NCBI GenBank assembly: GCA_014904845.1
Contig: MU119214.1
Coordinates: forward strand, 372,001 to 436,000
Origin: Acephala macrosclerotiorum
Lineage: Eukaryota > Ascomycota > Leotiomycetes > Helotiales > Mollisiaceae
DNA: 64,000 nt
Direction of reading: 5' to 3'
This document shows positions 36,710 through 46,850 of this stretch, in pieces. Both the position numbers and the translations under genes were made by a program. The notes under the pieces were generated by a model. That model was not told the DNA's origin, did not search any database, and was given only the letters and a program-made list of their open reading frames with translations. Each line of letters begins with the position of its first letter. Position 1 is the first letter of the stretch.

Positions 36710-39397
36710 ATGCAATACGGAGTCCTCCCTGGTGGAGGTAGCTCGAAACGGCAAAAGAAATCCTCTGGTCGGCTTGTTGCTAGCCATTTGTACAACCAAG
36801 TGAGAAGACCGAGTAGGTTTCGTGGCCGGCTGCTGTTCACAATCTTCGGGCTCACTGGAATTCTGTGCTTGGTCTACGGGAGGCAACATACAGTAAGATC
36901 ACAGTCCGTCACACGTTATCTTCTAACAAGAAACTTAGGTCGACCTCTCCCGGACGGCATCTGCCCTCAAGGAGTATATCCCGGACAGCATCACAGATGT
37001 CATCGCACAGTATGGAGACTTCGAAGAGCAGAGATGGGATGATGGTGTTGATCAGGATAATGCTACACAAAGGATTGTCAAGAAGCCAAAGTTTCACCTC
37101 CTGATTCCTGCCAATAAGCCTACTGAGAATTTGTGCAAGACACTGATGTCTGCTGCGATTCTCAACTACCCACCACCGACACTCATAAGTTATGGTAATA
37201 AAGGACATGACGAGCGACCTGGAGCGGATGTTGTCAGTAATATCTTCAACTTCTTGCATGGAAAGGAGGCACATGACGATGATCTAATATTGGTTGTAGA
37301 AGAAGGTAATGGACAAGCGTGTAAGGGAGAATTGAACTGACAATGATCTAGATGCGTGGTTCCAACTTCCTGCCGAAGTCACAATCAATCGATTTTTCCA
37401 TGGTCTCAGAGACTTGAACGACAAACTTCTTGATAAGTATGGTGGAATCAAACGTAATGAAAGCAGCGCTACGACTTTAGCACAGAGTCAGAAATACTTG
37501 ATGAAAGTACTATTCGGCTCCGCAAAACAATGCTCCAACGGAGCCAGTGACCCGGCGTGCTACTCGGTCCCCGAATCCCCTTTGCCCAAAGATATCTATG
37601 GCGACGAGACCGATCGACATCCCGAAGGCAAGTATAATCGGCCTAGGTATATGGCCTCTTCAATGGCAATGGGACGAGTGGTCGACCTTCGTCCCATCTA
37701 CAAGGAAGCTATCGAAATGCTCGAGTTCAACGAAATAGGCAAGCTTGGGAGCCAGTACATCTTCTCGCAGATATTTGGTGAGCAAGAATACGCGAGGACC
37801 CTCTCTTTTGCGTCTGCTGGAAATGGGCCGTCGAAATGGCGTTCTTGGATTACGGCGGTGCTGTCAAAGCCTCACAACCCTACAGTAAACCCACCAAATA
37901 TCACCCTGAAGGCAGACAAGCAATACGAATTTGGCATCGGACTCGACCATTTCAGCTCGATCTTCCAGGTCATGAACAATAGCGCTGAAGATGTCCGATT
38001 TGTCAGCTTTAACCAGTATGTGAAATTCTACCCTTTACTTGAAGATATTTTCTGCCGAGCTACTAGCGAGTGCTGTGAACTCAGCTCCTCAGCTCCTCGA
38101 CTCCGAGATCACCCTTCAAATCTCATACTGATTAATCTATAGCCCGTCAGTCATTGCTTCACCATCAAGAATTTCAGCAAAGGCGTTCAAGAATCCGATT
38201 CGCTTGCCTTCAGACCTTTCTCTTGCACCGCCACCATTCTTCCAAAACCAGATCTCCGCCGCAAATCCAGATCCTCCTCTTACGAAACTTGACAACATGC
38301 ACGACGATACTGCTATGTGGACAGACATTGAGCTCTCGACCAACGTTATTGTTCCTGGCTCATCGGTCCCAGCATCCCTTAATTTCCATGGTAGTGAGTA
38401 TCTCCTCGACGGCGAGATGTGGGAGAAGATGTGGTTTCATCCGAATGCCAGAGCACTCATGCGTCAATACATCCGGAGCCCTGATAGACCTCTCGCTGCT
38501 TCTGCTGCCGCTGAAGGAGGAGATAAATGGTGGGATCTAAGAGGCGGCAAGGGTGGTGGTTGGACAGATCGTGGCGAGTGGCTGGAGTGGAACGAAGTGT
38601 GTGGCGCCTTCGACGACAAAGTATTTGGTGATGGGAAAGGCGAATTCATGAGGGAAAAGGAAGAAATCGGGGGACAGAAAGCGGTCTATAAGTTTGGACA
38701 ATTGGTTCAAGGCAAGGCGCCCAAGCCAATGCCAGGTAATCTGGACAAGCATAAGGCCTTGTTGGGAGAAGCTATAAAAGTGGGTGGGGAGCCACAGTCT
38801 GGAGAACGAACGCAAGGCGAAGTGCTCAATGTCAATCCGGAAACTGGAGAAGTTCAGAAAGGCTCACTCGGAGAAGCTGTAGAAACTCAAATTCAATCGC
38901 AACTCGATGAGATTCAGGCAAATCAGGAGACTCTGAATAAACATAAAGGCGTGCTTGGGGATTATTTGAAAGTGGGCGTAGGAGCAAAGGCCGGTGAGCC
39001 GATGGAAGGCAGCAAGGCGATGCACGAGATGCAAGCAGCGCAGGCCATGAGTCCAGCACAAGGGGCGAACAATGTACAAGTGATGGATGTGGGATCAGGG
39101 ATGCAAATTGGGGGAACGATGAATGTTGCAGACACTACAACATCTAAGGAATCAACCAACGCGGATGGCAACGAGTCGCCCGATACTGGCAGCCATAAGC
39201 CCGAAGCGATCGTGGTTGGAGGAAAAGATAGCACATTAGATGGGAGTAAGTCAGAGGATGAGAAGAAAGCGGAGGATATTTTGAAAAGTATGGATGGCAA
39301 GGAAAGTGATGATGAGAAATCCGATGAGAAGGATCATGGAAAAGATTCCAGGGAGTTAAAGGAGGGGATCGAGTCGACGGAGGAGAAAAGGGGATAA
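36710..39397 (+). CDS. Type II membrane glycosyltransferase-like protein
   Basis: Exons 36710-36892, 36939-37305, 37352-38015 and 38143-39397; introns of 46, 46 and 127 nt; 822 residues, all phases consistent. A short basic N-terminus is followed by one transmembrane segment (LLFTIFGLTGILCLVYG, about residues 43-59), typical of a Golgi type II anchor. FHLLIPANKPTENLCKTLMS and ILNYPPPTLISYG begin the luminal domain. DDLILVVEEDAWFQLP resembles the acidic metal-binding strand of fungal glycosyltransferases with (Y)DAWFQL; here EED replaces the more usual GYD. Further on are MASSMAMGRVVDLRPIYKEA and QYIFSQIFGEQEYAR. The last 250 residues are charged, repetitive and probably disordered; a unit of the form (L)DKHKALLGEAIKVGGEPQSG occurs twice (about residues 605 and 670). 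Substrate unknown. Confidence 0.8.
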
Positions 39398-39645
39398 AAG
39401 CGATCTAGCTGTAATGATAATTGCTAATATTTGGTTTGCAATAGGGAGAAATGTTACGAATTGGGATGATAATGGCGTTGCTATTGACTATCCACACTAT
39501 GATCGGTTTTCACCTGCTCCGGAAGGCTGAGCTGACGGGCTCAAGTGTCCGCGAAGCTTAGCAACATTCTGGTGACATCAGTGTTGCAAGTGCAACTTTG
39601 TCGACCGCTCGCATTTAAAATTCATCTTTTTCCGCCCTATACCAT

Positions 39646-39891
39646 TTATTTTTCACTCGTCCAAGGCTGCAGCTGAATCGGAGGGCTCGCTTCCGAGACG
39701 GTCTGCATGAGAGCCTTGAGTGTGACAAGGAACGAGTGGATTCGCTTCTGGAGTGTGCAGAAAAAGGGCCCTTCGTGGAAGGCGGCGGGATTTGGTGTGG
39801 GTCGGAGGGCGGGAGATGGAGGGTTTTGTGGTTTAACATTTAGTGCCTCCCCTTTTGCTCTCAGTTCTTGTTTCCTCTTCAATTCTTCCAT
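39646..39891 (-). CDS. Small hypothetical protein, 81 residues
   Basis: ATG at 39891, stop at 39646. A charged N-terminus (MEELKRKQELRAKGE), a Pro-rich middle and a possible helix (CTLQKRIHSFLVTLKALMQT) are present. No family recognised and no supporting context; it could be a chance frame. Confidence 0.3.
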   Translation of the reverse strand: MEELKRKQELRAKGEALNVKPQNPPSPALRPTPNPAAFHEGPFFCTLQKRIHSFLVTLKALMQTVSEASPPIQLQPWTSEK

Positions 39892-40410
39892 TTTTTAGTC
39901 TTGGTGGTGTTACTGTAGCAAGTCAACATACCCAAAGTCGAAAACCGTTCCTTCAACCTTCGAATACGCCATTCAGAGCAGTCGGCCAGCTTTCTTGGAC
40001 GAGGCTACTTCTCTTCCTTTAGAGAACCGTACTCGTGCTCGAGCGAGACCCATCAACACCCTCAACCCACACTAGAAGCGACTGACGACCATTTTCATTC
40101 CCATCCACATCTTCACCGTACATCCACACGACACTTCACACGCCTCAGTTGAGGAAGCTCGCTACTGCATCGGTTCCGTGCACTTCCTGTTTCCCTGAAC
40201 AGGTGTCTGAGTGGGGGTAGAGAACCAAGACAGCAAGGAAAGCAAGAGAGCAAGAGAGCAAGAGGGAGCGAGGATACAATCAAATACAATAAAAGAGTTA
40301 GTGGAAGGAACGGTACAAGCAGAAACAAATTCATCCAAGAGTTTTTAAGAGACGACACGAAAAGCATCGATAAAGGGGGATATACCGATAGACGAGCTAT
40401 CTAAAGAAAG
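39892..40410. other. Intergenic, nothing recognised
   Basis: Contains a short GAGCAAGA repeat at about 40245-40265. Confidence 0.4.
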
Positions 40411-40578
40411 AGGAATTCAGCAGGAATTCGGCAGGACAAGGGTTACCCAGCGAATAAGGAATTCAGCAGGAACTCTGTAGGACGAGGGCTACCAGTGAAT
40501 AAGGAATTCAGCAGGAGTTCGGCAGGACAAGGGCTACCCAGAGAACAAGGAATTCGGCAGGATAAGAGCTATCGATCA
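40411..40578. repeat. 46-bp imperfect tandem repeat, about 3.6 copies
   Basis: Units start at 40411, 40457, 40502 and 40548 and each begins AGGAATTCRGCAGGA, followed by a GGACAAGGGCTACCCAG-like part; periods are 46, 45 and 46 bp. Copies differ by point changes. No continuous reading frame runs through them. Confidence 0.85.
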
Positions 40579-40906
40579 TTAAGAAACTACAACAAGATCG
40601 AGAGTGTGATTCTCTAATCACTAATTTCACGACCATTCATGTTTTAAAGCTGCAGCTACTGTCAAAATATGTCCGAGTATGTTCTCCCTCGCAATATTCT
40701 CTTGTCTTTAACGCTCGCACATGGCAATTGATTGGCATGGTCACTAACATTTAACAAACCAATAATCACAGCTCTAGGGTACAAGACGTCAAGGAACAAG
40801 CTAAGTGTGAGTATGGCGCAGTCAGGTTGCACACTTCTTATACCACTTTAACAACTTCCTCATGCTAACGTTTTCGTAAATCAAAGGACTTGCAAAAGGG
40901 TGCGAA

Positions 40907-41062
40907 GGAATAGATGATGGATAAGATAAAGGCTGCAAATTGACATCACGGAATAGCTTCATTTTGTTTTTTATGATTCCATTGCTTGGAAACCCCTGGG
41001 AGCAAAATGAAGCTATCCCAAGATCTTAGCTTGCAACCTTTGTCTTATCCATCATCTCTTCC
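40907..41062. repeat. Long inverted repeat (fold-back) 1
   Basis: Left arm 40907-40966 and right arm 41003-41062 are near-perfect inverted copies over 60 nt, with a 36-nt loop. Both arms contain GATGATGGATAAGA and end at the loop side with ATAGCTTCATTTTG. A transcript would form a long stem. Confidence 0.9.
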
Positions 41063-41117
41063 CTCACAAAGAGGGACTCAAACCGTACTGGGTCATGCCT
41101 CGCAGCTTTTGTAAGAT

Positions 41118-41268
41118 GGAAAAGCTGATGGACAAGGCAAGGGCCGGAGATTAGAGTCTCGGAATAGCTTCATTTCACTTCACTTTGTGCTGCGGTACTC
41201 TACAAAGGTAAAGTGAAGCTGTTCGGATGCCCTAGCCTCGAGCCTTTACCTTGTCCATTACCCTTTCC
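41118..41268. repeat. Long inverted repeat (fold-back) 2
   Basis: Left arm from 41118 (about 58-69 nt) and right arm 41210-41268 pair as an imperfect inverted repeat around a short loop. The arms share ATGGACAAGG and an AGCTTCA(C/T)TT end with fold-back 1, so the two structures are related and lie 55 bp apart. Confidence 0.8.
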
Positions 41269-41733
41269 CTCGTATTTGAGCGTGGTTGTGCTAGATGCCT
41301 TGCGTCGTGGAATCCGGTAGCCCTCATGTAAAGACTCATGGACGAGACTGGATTGCCTTGAGCAAGAGGAAGATTGCTATACAGGTCGGCCTAGTGCGTC
41401 TGTCTACAATCTTGACAGAAGGGACTCATACAGCGCTGAGTCGCGCCTTGCATGCCTTTGGCTCAGGATCGCGTCTTTTTTATGTGACATTGCCTGAACC
41501 TCCAATGTATTGGTAAGCCCTTTACTCTACAAAGACCGTAACTTACGTGGAGCAGGGGCCTGTCTGCCCCATACTTATACTTCCTTCTTCCTCGATGTCT
41601 TGTACCCTCTGTTCGTCGAATCAAGTGGAATTTTCTCCTCAGACAACAACACAACACCCTTGACTTCACGAAGTTGAACAACGGTGGAGAGGTGGAATTG
41701 CGAGGGCATTATGGCCAGGGTATAGGAGTTGGG

Positions 41734-42778
41734 ATGGTCATCGGGGACCATTTTATGGGCACTTGCGATCTTCTTTGCGGCTTTCCCACGCAGAGCTCAG
41801 AACCAGAGAGCTCATGCAACAACAATTTTGTGTTCGACAACCCCCTTTCCATGGCGTCTGAGAGCATGGGCTTTCTATCCGGTGAACAGAGTTTGGAGCG
41901 TCTTCCTGTGTACAATTCTGGCTCAGACTTGCAGAGTCCTGGTGCCGAAAATATGACGGGAGGAGCTGGGGATCTGGCTCTTGGGCCTCGACTATACTCT
42001 TCAGATTCGACAGAACCGGGCGTTGGAGAGGCGGCATTATTGGACTGGGCAGGACAAGTCAATGGCCTCCTCGATAATGAGCCTTCAAACGAACCTTTCA
42101 ATGTTCAGGACTTTTTTGGTTCGAATGCACCAACGTCCGATGATAGCATCGCAGGTGAAACCTTGGATATGCTTATTTCTGGGTGAGCTCTTCTAACTCC
42201 CATTACGAGTCTCGACTAACCTCATTCCAGCTTCCCACCACTACCATTCGATTCCTTAGATTTCAATCTATCGGACATTAGTTCACCTTTCATCATCCAC
42301 GGTAGTTTGGATCGGAAATACAGCCAAGTTTGGAGATGCCGAACGGCACTCCCCTCATAGCCAAAAAGGATCTACCCCAAAGACCAGAGACGTGAGTCTA
42401 TCCTGTCTCCCGCTCAGAGCCACAAACTGACACAACCTGAAGCATCGACTCTAGTACGAGTACCCCTGGTGCTCCAGTGCAACGACAAATTCAACTTACT
42501 ACGCCCATACATCAACAGTAAACTACTCCCAACCCATTTTTCGGAAAGCCCCACTGGCTATCCACAACAGACCAAGCCAACGATTTCACTGCACCCAACA
42601 TGGTTGCATGAAGCACTATAAACGAAAGCACGAACTGAAGCGTCATCAGGCTGATCATTCCGGAACCAAACCCTATCGATGTAGCGTCAGTCGCTGCAAC
42701 AGATCAGGCCAGAACGGTTTTGCGAGGAGGGACCACTTGAGGCAGCACATGAGGAAGGTGCATGGAACGACATTGTGA
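41734..42778 (+). CDS. C2H2 zinc-finger transcription factor
   Basis: Exons are clear for 41734-42182, 42231-about 42290, 42324-42391, 42443-42517 and 42571-42778. The N-terminal exon is acidic and Ser-rich (activation-type), with LDWAGQVNGLLDNEPSNEPF and PLPFDSLDFNLSDISSPF. The last exon encodes two C2H2 fingers: RFHCTQHGCMKHYKRKHELK with RHQADH, then YRCSVSRCNRSGQNGFARRD with HLRQHMRKVH, ending in GTTL. Spacing is C-x4-C-x12-H-x3-H and C-x4-C-x16-H-x4-H. The junction between exons 2 and 3 could not be resolved: the obvious GGTAGT...ACAG interval is only 22 nt, so another donor or a sequence error is likely. The frame is open upstream of the ATG at 41734, so the true start may be earlier. 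Confidence 0.75.
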
Positions 42779-43757
42779 ATCCATGATGAGCGGGATAGAA
42801 GGACGTAGGTGCCCTATAGAAAGCGTGAGAGGAGAAGTGCTGACAAAGGACAGGCATGGGAGGGACTTAGAAAGTATTGGAAGCATCAAGATGGGAAGTT
42901 TTGATATTATGAAGTACCGATCAGCAAAGAACCAGCAAGGTCTTGGATCTAGGCATTCTTTCCCGGTTTACTTTTTTTACCAGGTTTTATCGAAGCCTAG
43001 GGGAAGGGATGAGAAGGGACGGAACGAGTTCTTGAATGTTTTCAACTTGGGGCGCAGGGTTTCTTTGATATGGGTCTGAGATCTCTATCTGTCTAGTCGA
43101 GGTGTGTTTTGAGATACGATAATGAATCTCCTTGGCTTGAGTAAACATCCACGAGCTTCACCCACATGACCATCTCCACGCGAAGGGGGTTTCAAATGAG
43201 ATGTTCATTCTCGAGACTTCATCGAACAGAACGGAGCCCAACTGACGAAAGAAGGGTGTTCCTTGGGGGTAGGGTACCAAGCGAACGCTGAATTCACAAG
43301 GTGTGCTGGAACCGAAACCCCACTTGGGTACCCCTCTCTTTGCCGAGAGCGCTCCCCAGCAGCTTGTGAAGCAATACTCAAATACAAATTGAGAAACAAA
43401 ATATGACAGGAAATAAGGATTGAGCCAAATGCTTCCAATAGACCAAATCCATTGAATCAATTGCGCGAAATAACCAAATGGTCGCGAGGTTCCCCACCCT
43501 GCAGCTCCCATCGTTCAATATTGCGCCGGAAATCGTCAGCGCGCTTCCCTTGAGTAATATAAGCATGGATTTCCATTGAATGAAATGCCCCAACTAATGC
43601 GTGACTAGGAGATCGAAAGCGCCCCGCCTAATCTAGTCTTGATCTGAGACCTTCCTTCAAAACCGTTAAGCCTGTCGGCCGCGGATAAGTGATGACGAGA
43701 TTGAACCAACTCAGAAAGCAACTGCAGTAATGAAGGGATGGAGATCTAGCAGCCTGA
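42779..43757. other. No supported gene
   Basis: Short frames only. Confidence 0.35.
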
Positions 43758-44431
43758 TCAAGGAGACTGATTCTGCTGATGGAAAGGCATTGGCGTGGGT
43801 GCGTATTGCGGCTGGGCACTTGGTGTAAACCCCTTTCCGACGCTTTGTTCTTGCTGCTGACTTGGTTGCTGTGGGGCAAATGGATCCTGTTGATAGAACG
43901 AAAGTTAGCATATGCTGTTAAGCGTGGGTACTGGAGTACCTGAACGTTCAGTGAATATCACTGGCAGCATTGCGGAAGGTTGAGGGGTGTTCAAATGCTG
44001 GAAGCCATCAATGGCCATCTCAGGCAATGTGCTTTGAAAATGTGCCAGAAACGCTTCTGGCCACCCTTGTACGATCCCGAATGGATTCAGTCATAACATT
44101 CGTACTTGAGTCACAGAACTGACAATATTATAACGCCTCCTTGAGATAAGCTGGCGGTCTGAAGAAGAACATCAGTGAAAGCGGAAATCTCCTGATATTC
44201 GTCACTAAGTCTTATTGGGCTGGAGGTGAAAACGACTTTTTCAAAATGAGGATAATGCCCTAGCTCTAGATTGTTCCGAATAGATCCGAAATGGATAGTT
44301 GAATCTAGGTTAGAGAACATCTTCCTTGTACTCGAGATTGGAACGCTGGAAAGCTTGATCTGGCTATGTTTGACCAGACACTCGAGATATGCGGGATAAT
44401 GATGAAAGATCGAGATTAAGATAACAATCAA
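43758..44431 (-). CDS. Uncertain gene, exon fragments
   Basis: Three coding-looking minus-strand pieces in order. One is a 5' frame to about 44130 (SSVPISSTRKMFSNLDSTIH, HYPHFEKVVFTSSPIRLSDE). Another is a middle piece around 43930-44090 (NPFGIVQGWPEAFLAHFQST). The last is an exon 43886-43758 after a CAACAG acceptor, rich in Gln and Pro (DPFAPQQPSQQQEQSVGKGF), ending at TGA. The junctions do not all keep frame, so either the model is incomplete or the gene is damaged. Family not recognised. Confidence 0.3.
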
Positions 44432-45632
44432 AACAAACAGATACGACAGCCAAACACCTTAGTTCGGGAAAACTTCCCGTGGCTCTCTAGAAGATCAACC
44501 ACAACGCTGCGGTCATGCAGACTCAGCTGTACCCAGCCTCCACATTATTCGTGCGACATTGGTTTATGCAGCCGTTTCCGGGCATACGACAGAATGTCGT
44601 AGCAAGGCTTCCCTTCGACGAGGCATTCAGCACCACTAGGCGGATTCGAGGGCGCTCGTCAGGTGGTTATTTCCACGTGACAACTTTGTTATATCATGTT
44701 GAACACCATGTGTCTGATTTGATGCTTTGAAACAGCATGAGAAGGGTACTCGTATGATATTGGCACATCCTGTTCCCCTCTACGACGAGAAGTTCCAGCA
44801 AACGCAATTTTTGACATCGTGTTACCAGCGTTTCCATGAGATTCAACACCAGCTAGGACTAGGACTGGCATATCTCGGCGATAATTCGGTTGAACGATGT
44901 GCAACAAATCCACAGCGTTGATGACACGAGATGAGAGAGATGGGGGAAATGGTGGGGATGGGGAAGAGAAGAAGGGATGAAAGTGAGGTTAAAGTCGAGG
45001 AAAGAATGTTTTATTGGCGCGGAGTGCTGACTAAGGAGAGGGATCCGCTCCGCTCTCGATGACCCCCAAGGAACAGTTCTATGCTCCTCGGGTGCCCTTT
45101 CCTGAATGAACATGCTCACGAGTAAAATGTATAAGTACTGGAAAATGAATTGCAACGAGTTTGGTCGCGAGAAAGCCACTCCAACAGAACAGACACTGGC
45201 AAAGCAGCCTCAACAAACAGAAGGACCAAGCAATAATCACATGTATTAACAAACAATTATACTCAAAGAACTGGTATCATTGCAAATACTACTTGAACCT
45301 AAAACCTGCGCGTAAAGACCGGGGTATCCTGTCAGACCGAACCAAATTGGAAACCATCGAATATCCCCACCCAATTCATTAACAGCTTCCCAACCATCAT
45401 CCATCCATCCAGTCCTCCCCGGTATCATTTCCATCCCTTTGTCGTGAGTGTGAATTAAGTCGAATAAAGCAATGCTAGGCAGGATATTAAAGTACAATAG
45501 GGTGAGTGATTTTTGTTGCTGTGTTTAATGGCGGAAAAAGCGATTAAGAAGTCGTACTTGAGGAAAGTAGAGGACTAAAGCTCATGTAGACCAAGCTACA
45601 TTCGACACCCTATCGTCAGCGTCTGTCTTTCC
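44432..45632. other. Intergenic, nothing recognised
   Basis: 1.2 kb; short frames, no repeat. Confidence 0.4.
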
Positions 45633-46850
45633 TTAGATATTCTCGACAACGTGAGCATTGATAGCTCTCTGGAAACCGCTGTCCTGACCTCCAAAATCTC
45701 CGTGACTCTGATCAAATTTCTGCGCAGCAGTCAATCCATGTTGCTCGGGCCCATCTCCGAACGAGGAGGCCAAGTTCATTTGTGCTCCGGCTGTTGAGGC
45801 GCTGGGCAAGAAGATGACCTTGGAGTTCGCCGTCTTGGCCATAGCTTGCATGGCTTCGAGGTATCGGATCTGCATGGCAGGTGCGCTGGACAAAATGTCG
45901 GCAGCTTGTCGCATGAGCTTGGCGGATTCGACTTCGGCGCGAGCAGCAATGACTTTAGACTCTCCGATACGCTTGGATTGTGCGGCCATGGAGAGGGAGT
46001 CTTGCAGCTCGTTGCTGAAGATGATATCCTTGATCAACATGCTCTCGACTTGGACACCCCATCCTGATGCGACGTCCTCGATGATCTCTCCGATCGACTG
46101 GGCGATTTCCTCACGGCGCTCGATGACATCTTGGAGGACACGGGCACCCACAACGTGACGCAGTGTGGTTTGTGTACGCTCGACAAGGGCTTGGCGGACG
46201 TTGGAGATACCGAAAGCAGCCTTGTGTGGTGAGGTAATGTGGTAGTAGATGACGGATGTGAGGTGGAGAGTGACGTTGTCCTTGGTCATGCAAACTTGCT
46301 TGGGAACCTCTGCAGAAAGAATTAGCTATTGTAATAGAATCTGCACATGTAGATATACATACCAACAATCTGGATCTTGACATCGACTTGAATAAGGCGT
46401 TCGCTGAGAGGGTTGATTCTGACCAAACCAGGGTCAACAGCACGATAGAATCGACCAAACTTCGTAACCAGACCGACATTACCCTGCGAAACAGGTTTGT
46501 AGGGGTTAGGACAGATAATACAGCAAGGAATGGCACCCATTGTTCCAATGCATGAACCTAGAGTATCGACTTCGCGGAAGTCAGTCGCCATTCGTTTGCG
46601 CATAGCTATCGAGGGTTGCCAACTTACTCATGCTTCCGTACCAGCCATGGGCGCCAGTGTCGCTTTCGCCGAGCATCTGCGCATAGCTGGGCTGCAGGTC
46701 TTCTCTCTTGGGGGGTTGGACATTGACGAGTGGGTTGTCGGCGCTGCCAGGTGTGCGAGATGGACGGTAGCCACCACCACCGTTGACGGATGATCCAGGT
46801 TGGCCATGCTTGTGGATGTCGTCCTTTGGGGTATCCAAGCTTGCAGACAT
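45633..46850 (-). CDS. Stomatin/SPFH (band 7) membrane protein
   Basis: Exons 46850-46628, 46557-46363 and 46309-45633; introns of 70 and 53 nt; 364 residues. A Gly/Pro-rich cytosolic N-terminus is followed by a Cys-rich hydrophobic hairpin (CIGTMGAIPCCIICPNPYKP) that probably inserts into the membrane and is a palmitoylation candidate. The SPFH domain comes next: GNVGLVTKFGRFYRAVDPGL, CMTKDNVTLHLTSVIYYHIT, QALVERTQTTLRHVVGARVL and LIKDIIFSNELQDSLSMAAQ. The oligomerising helix (RIGESKVIAARAEVESAKLM) follows. Expected role: scaffold of membrane microdomains at the plasma membrane or mitochondria. Start ATG at 46850. Confidence 0.93.

Noticed and set aside
40907..41268. Hairpins as transcription terminators
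   Set aside because: Arms of 60 nt and the eukaryotic context make intrinsic termination an unsuitable explanation.
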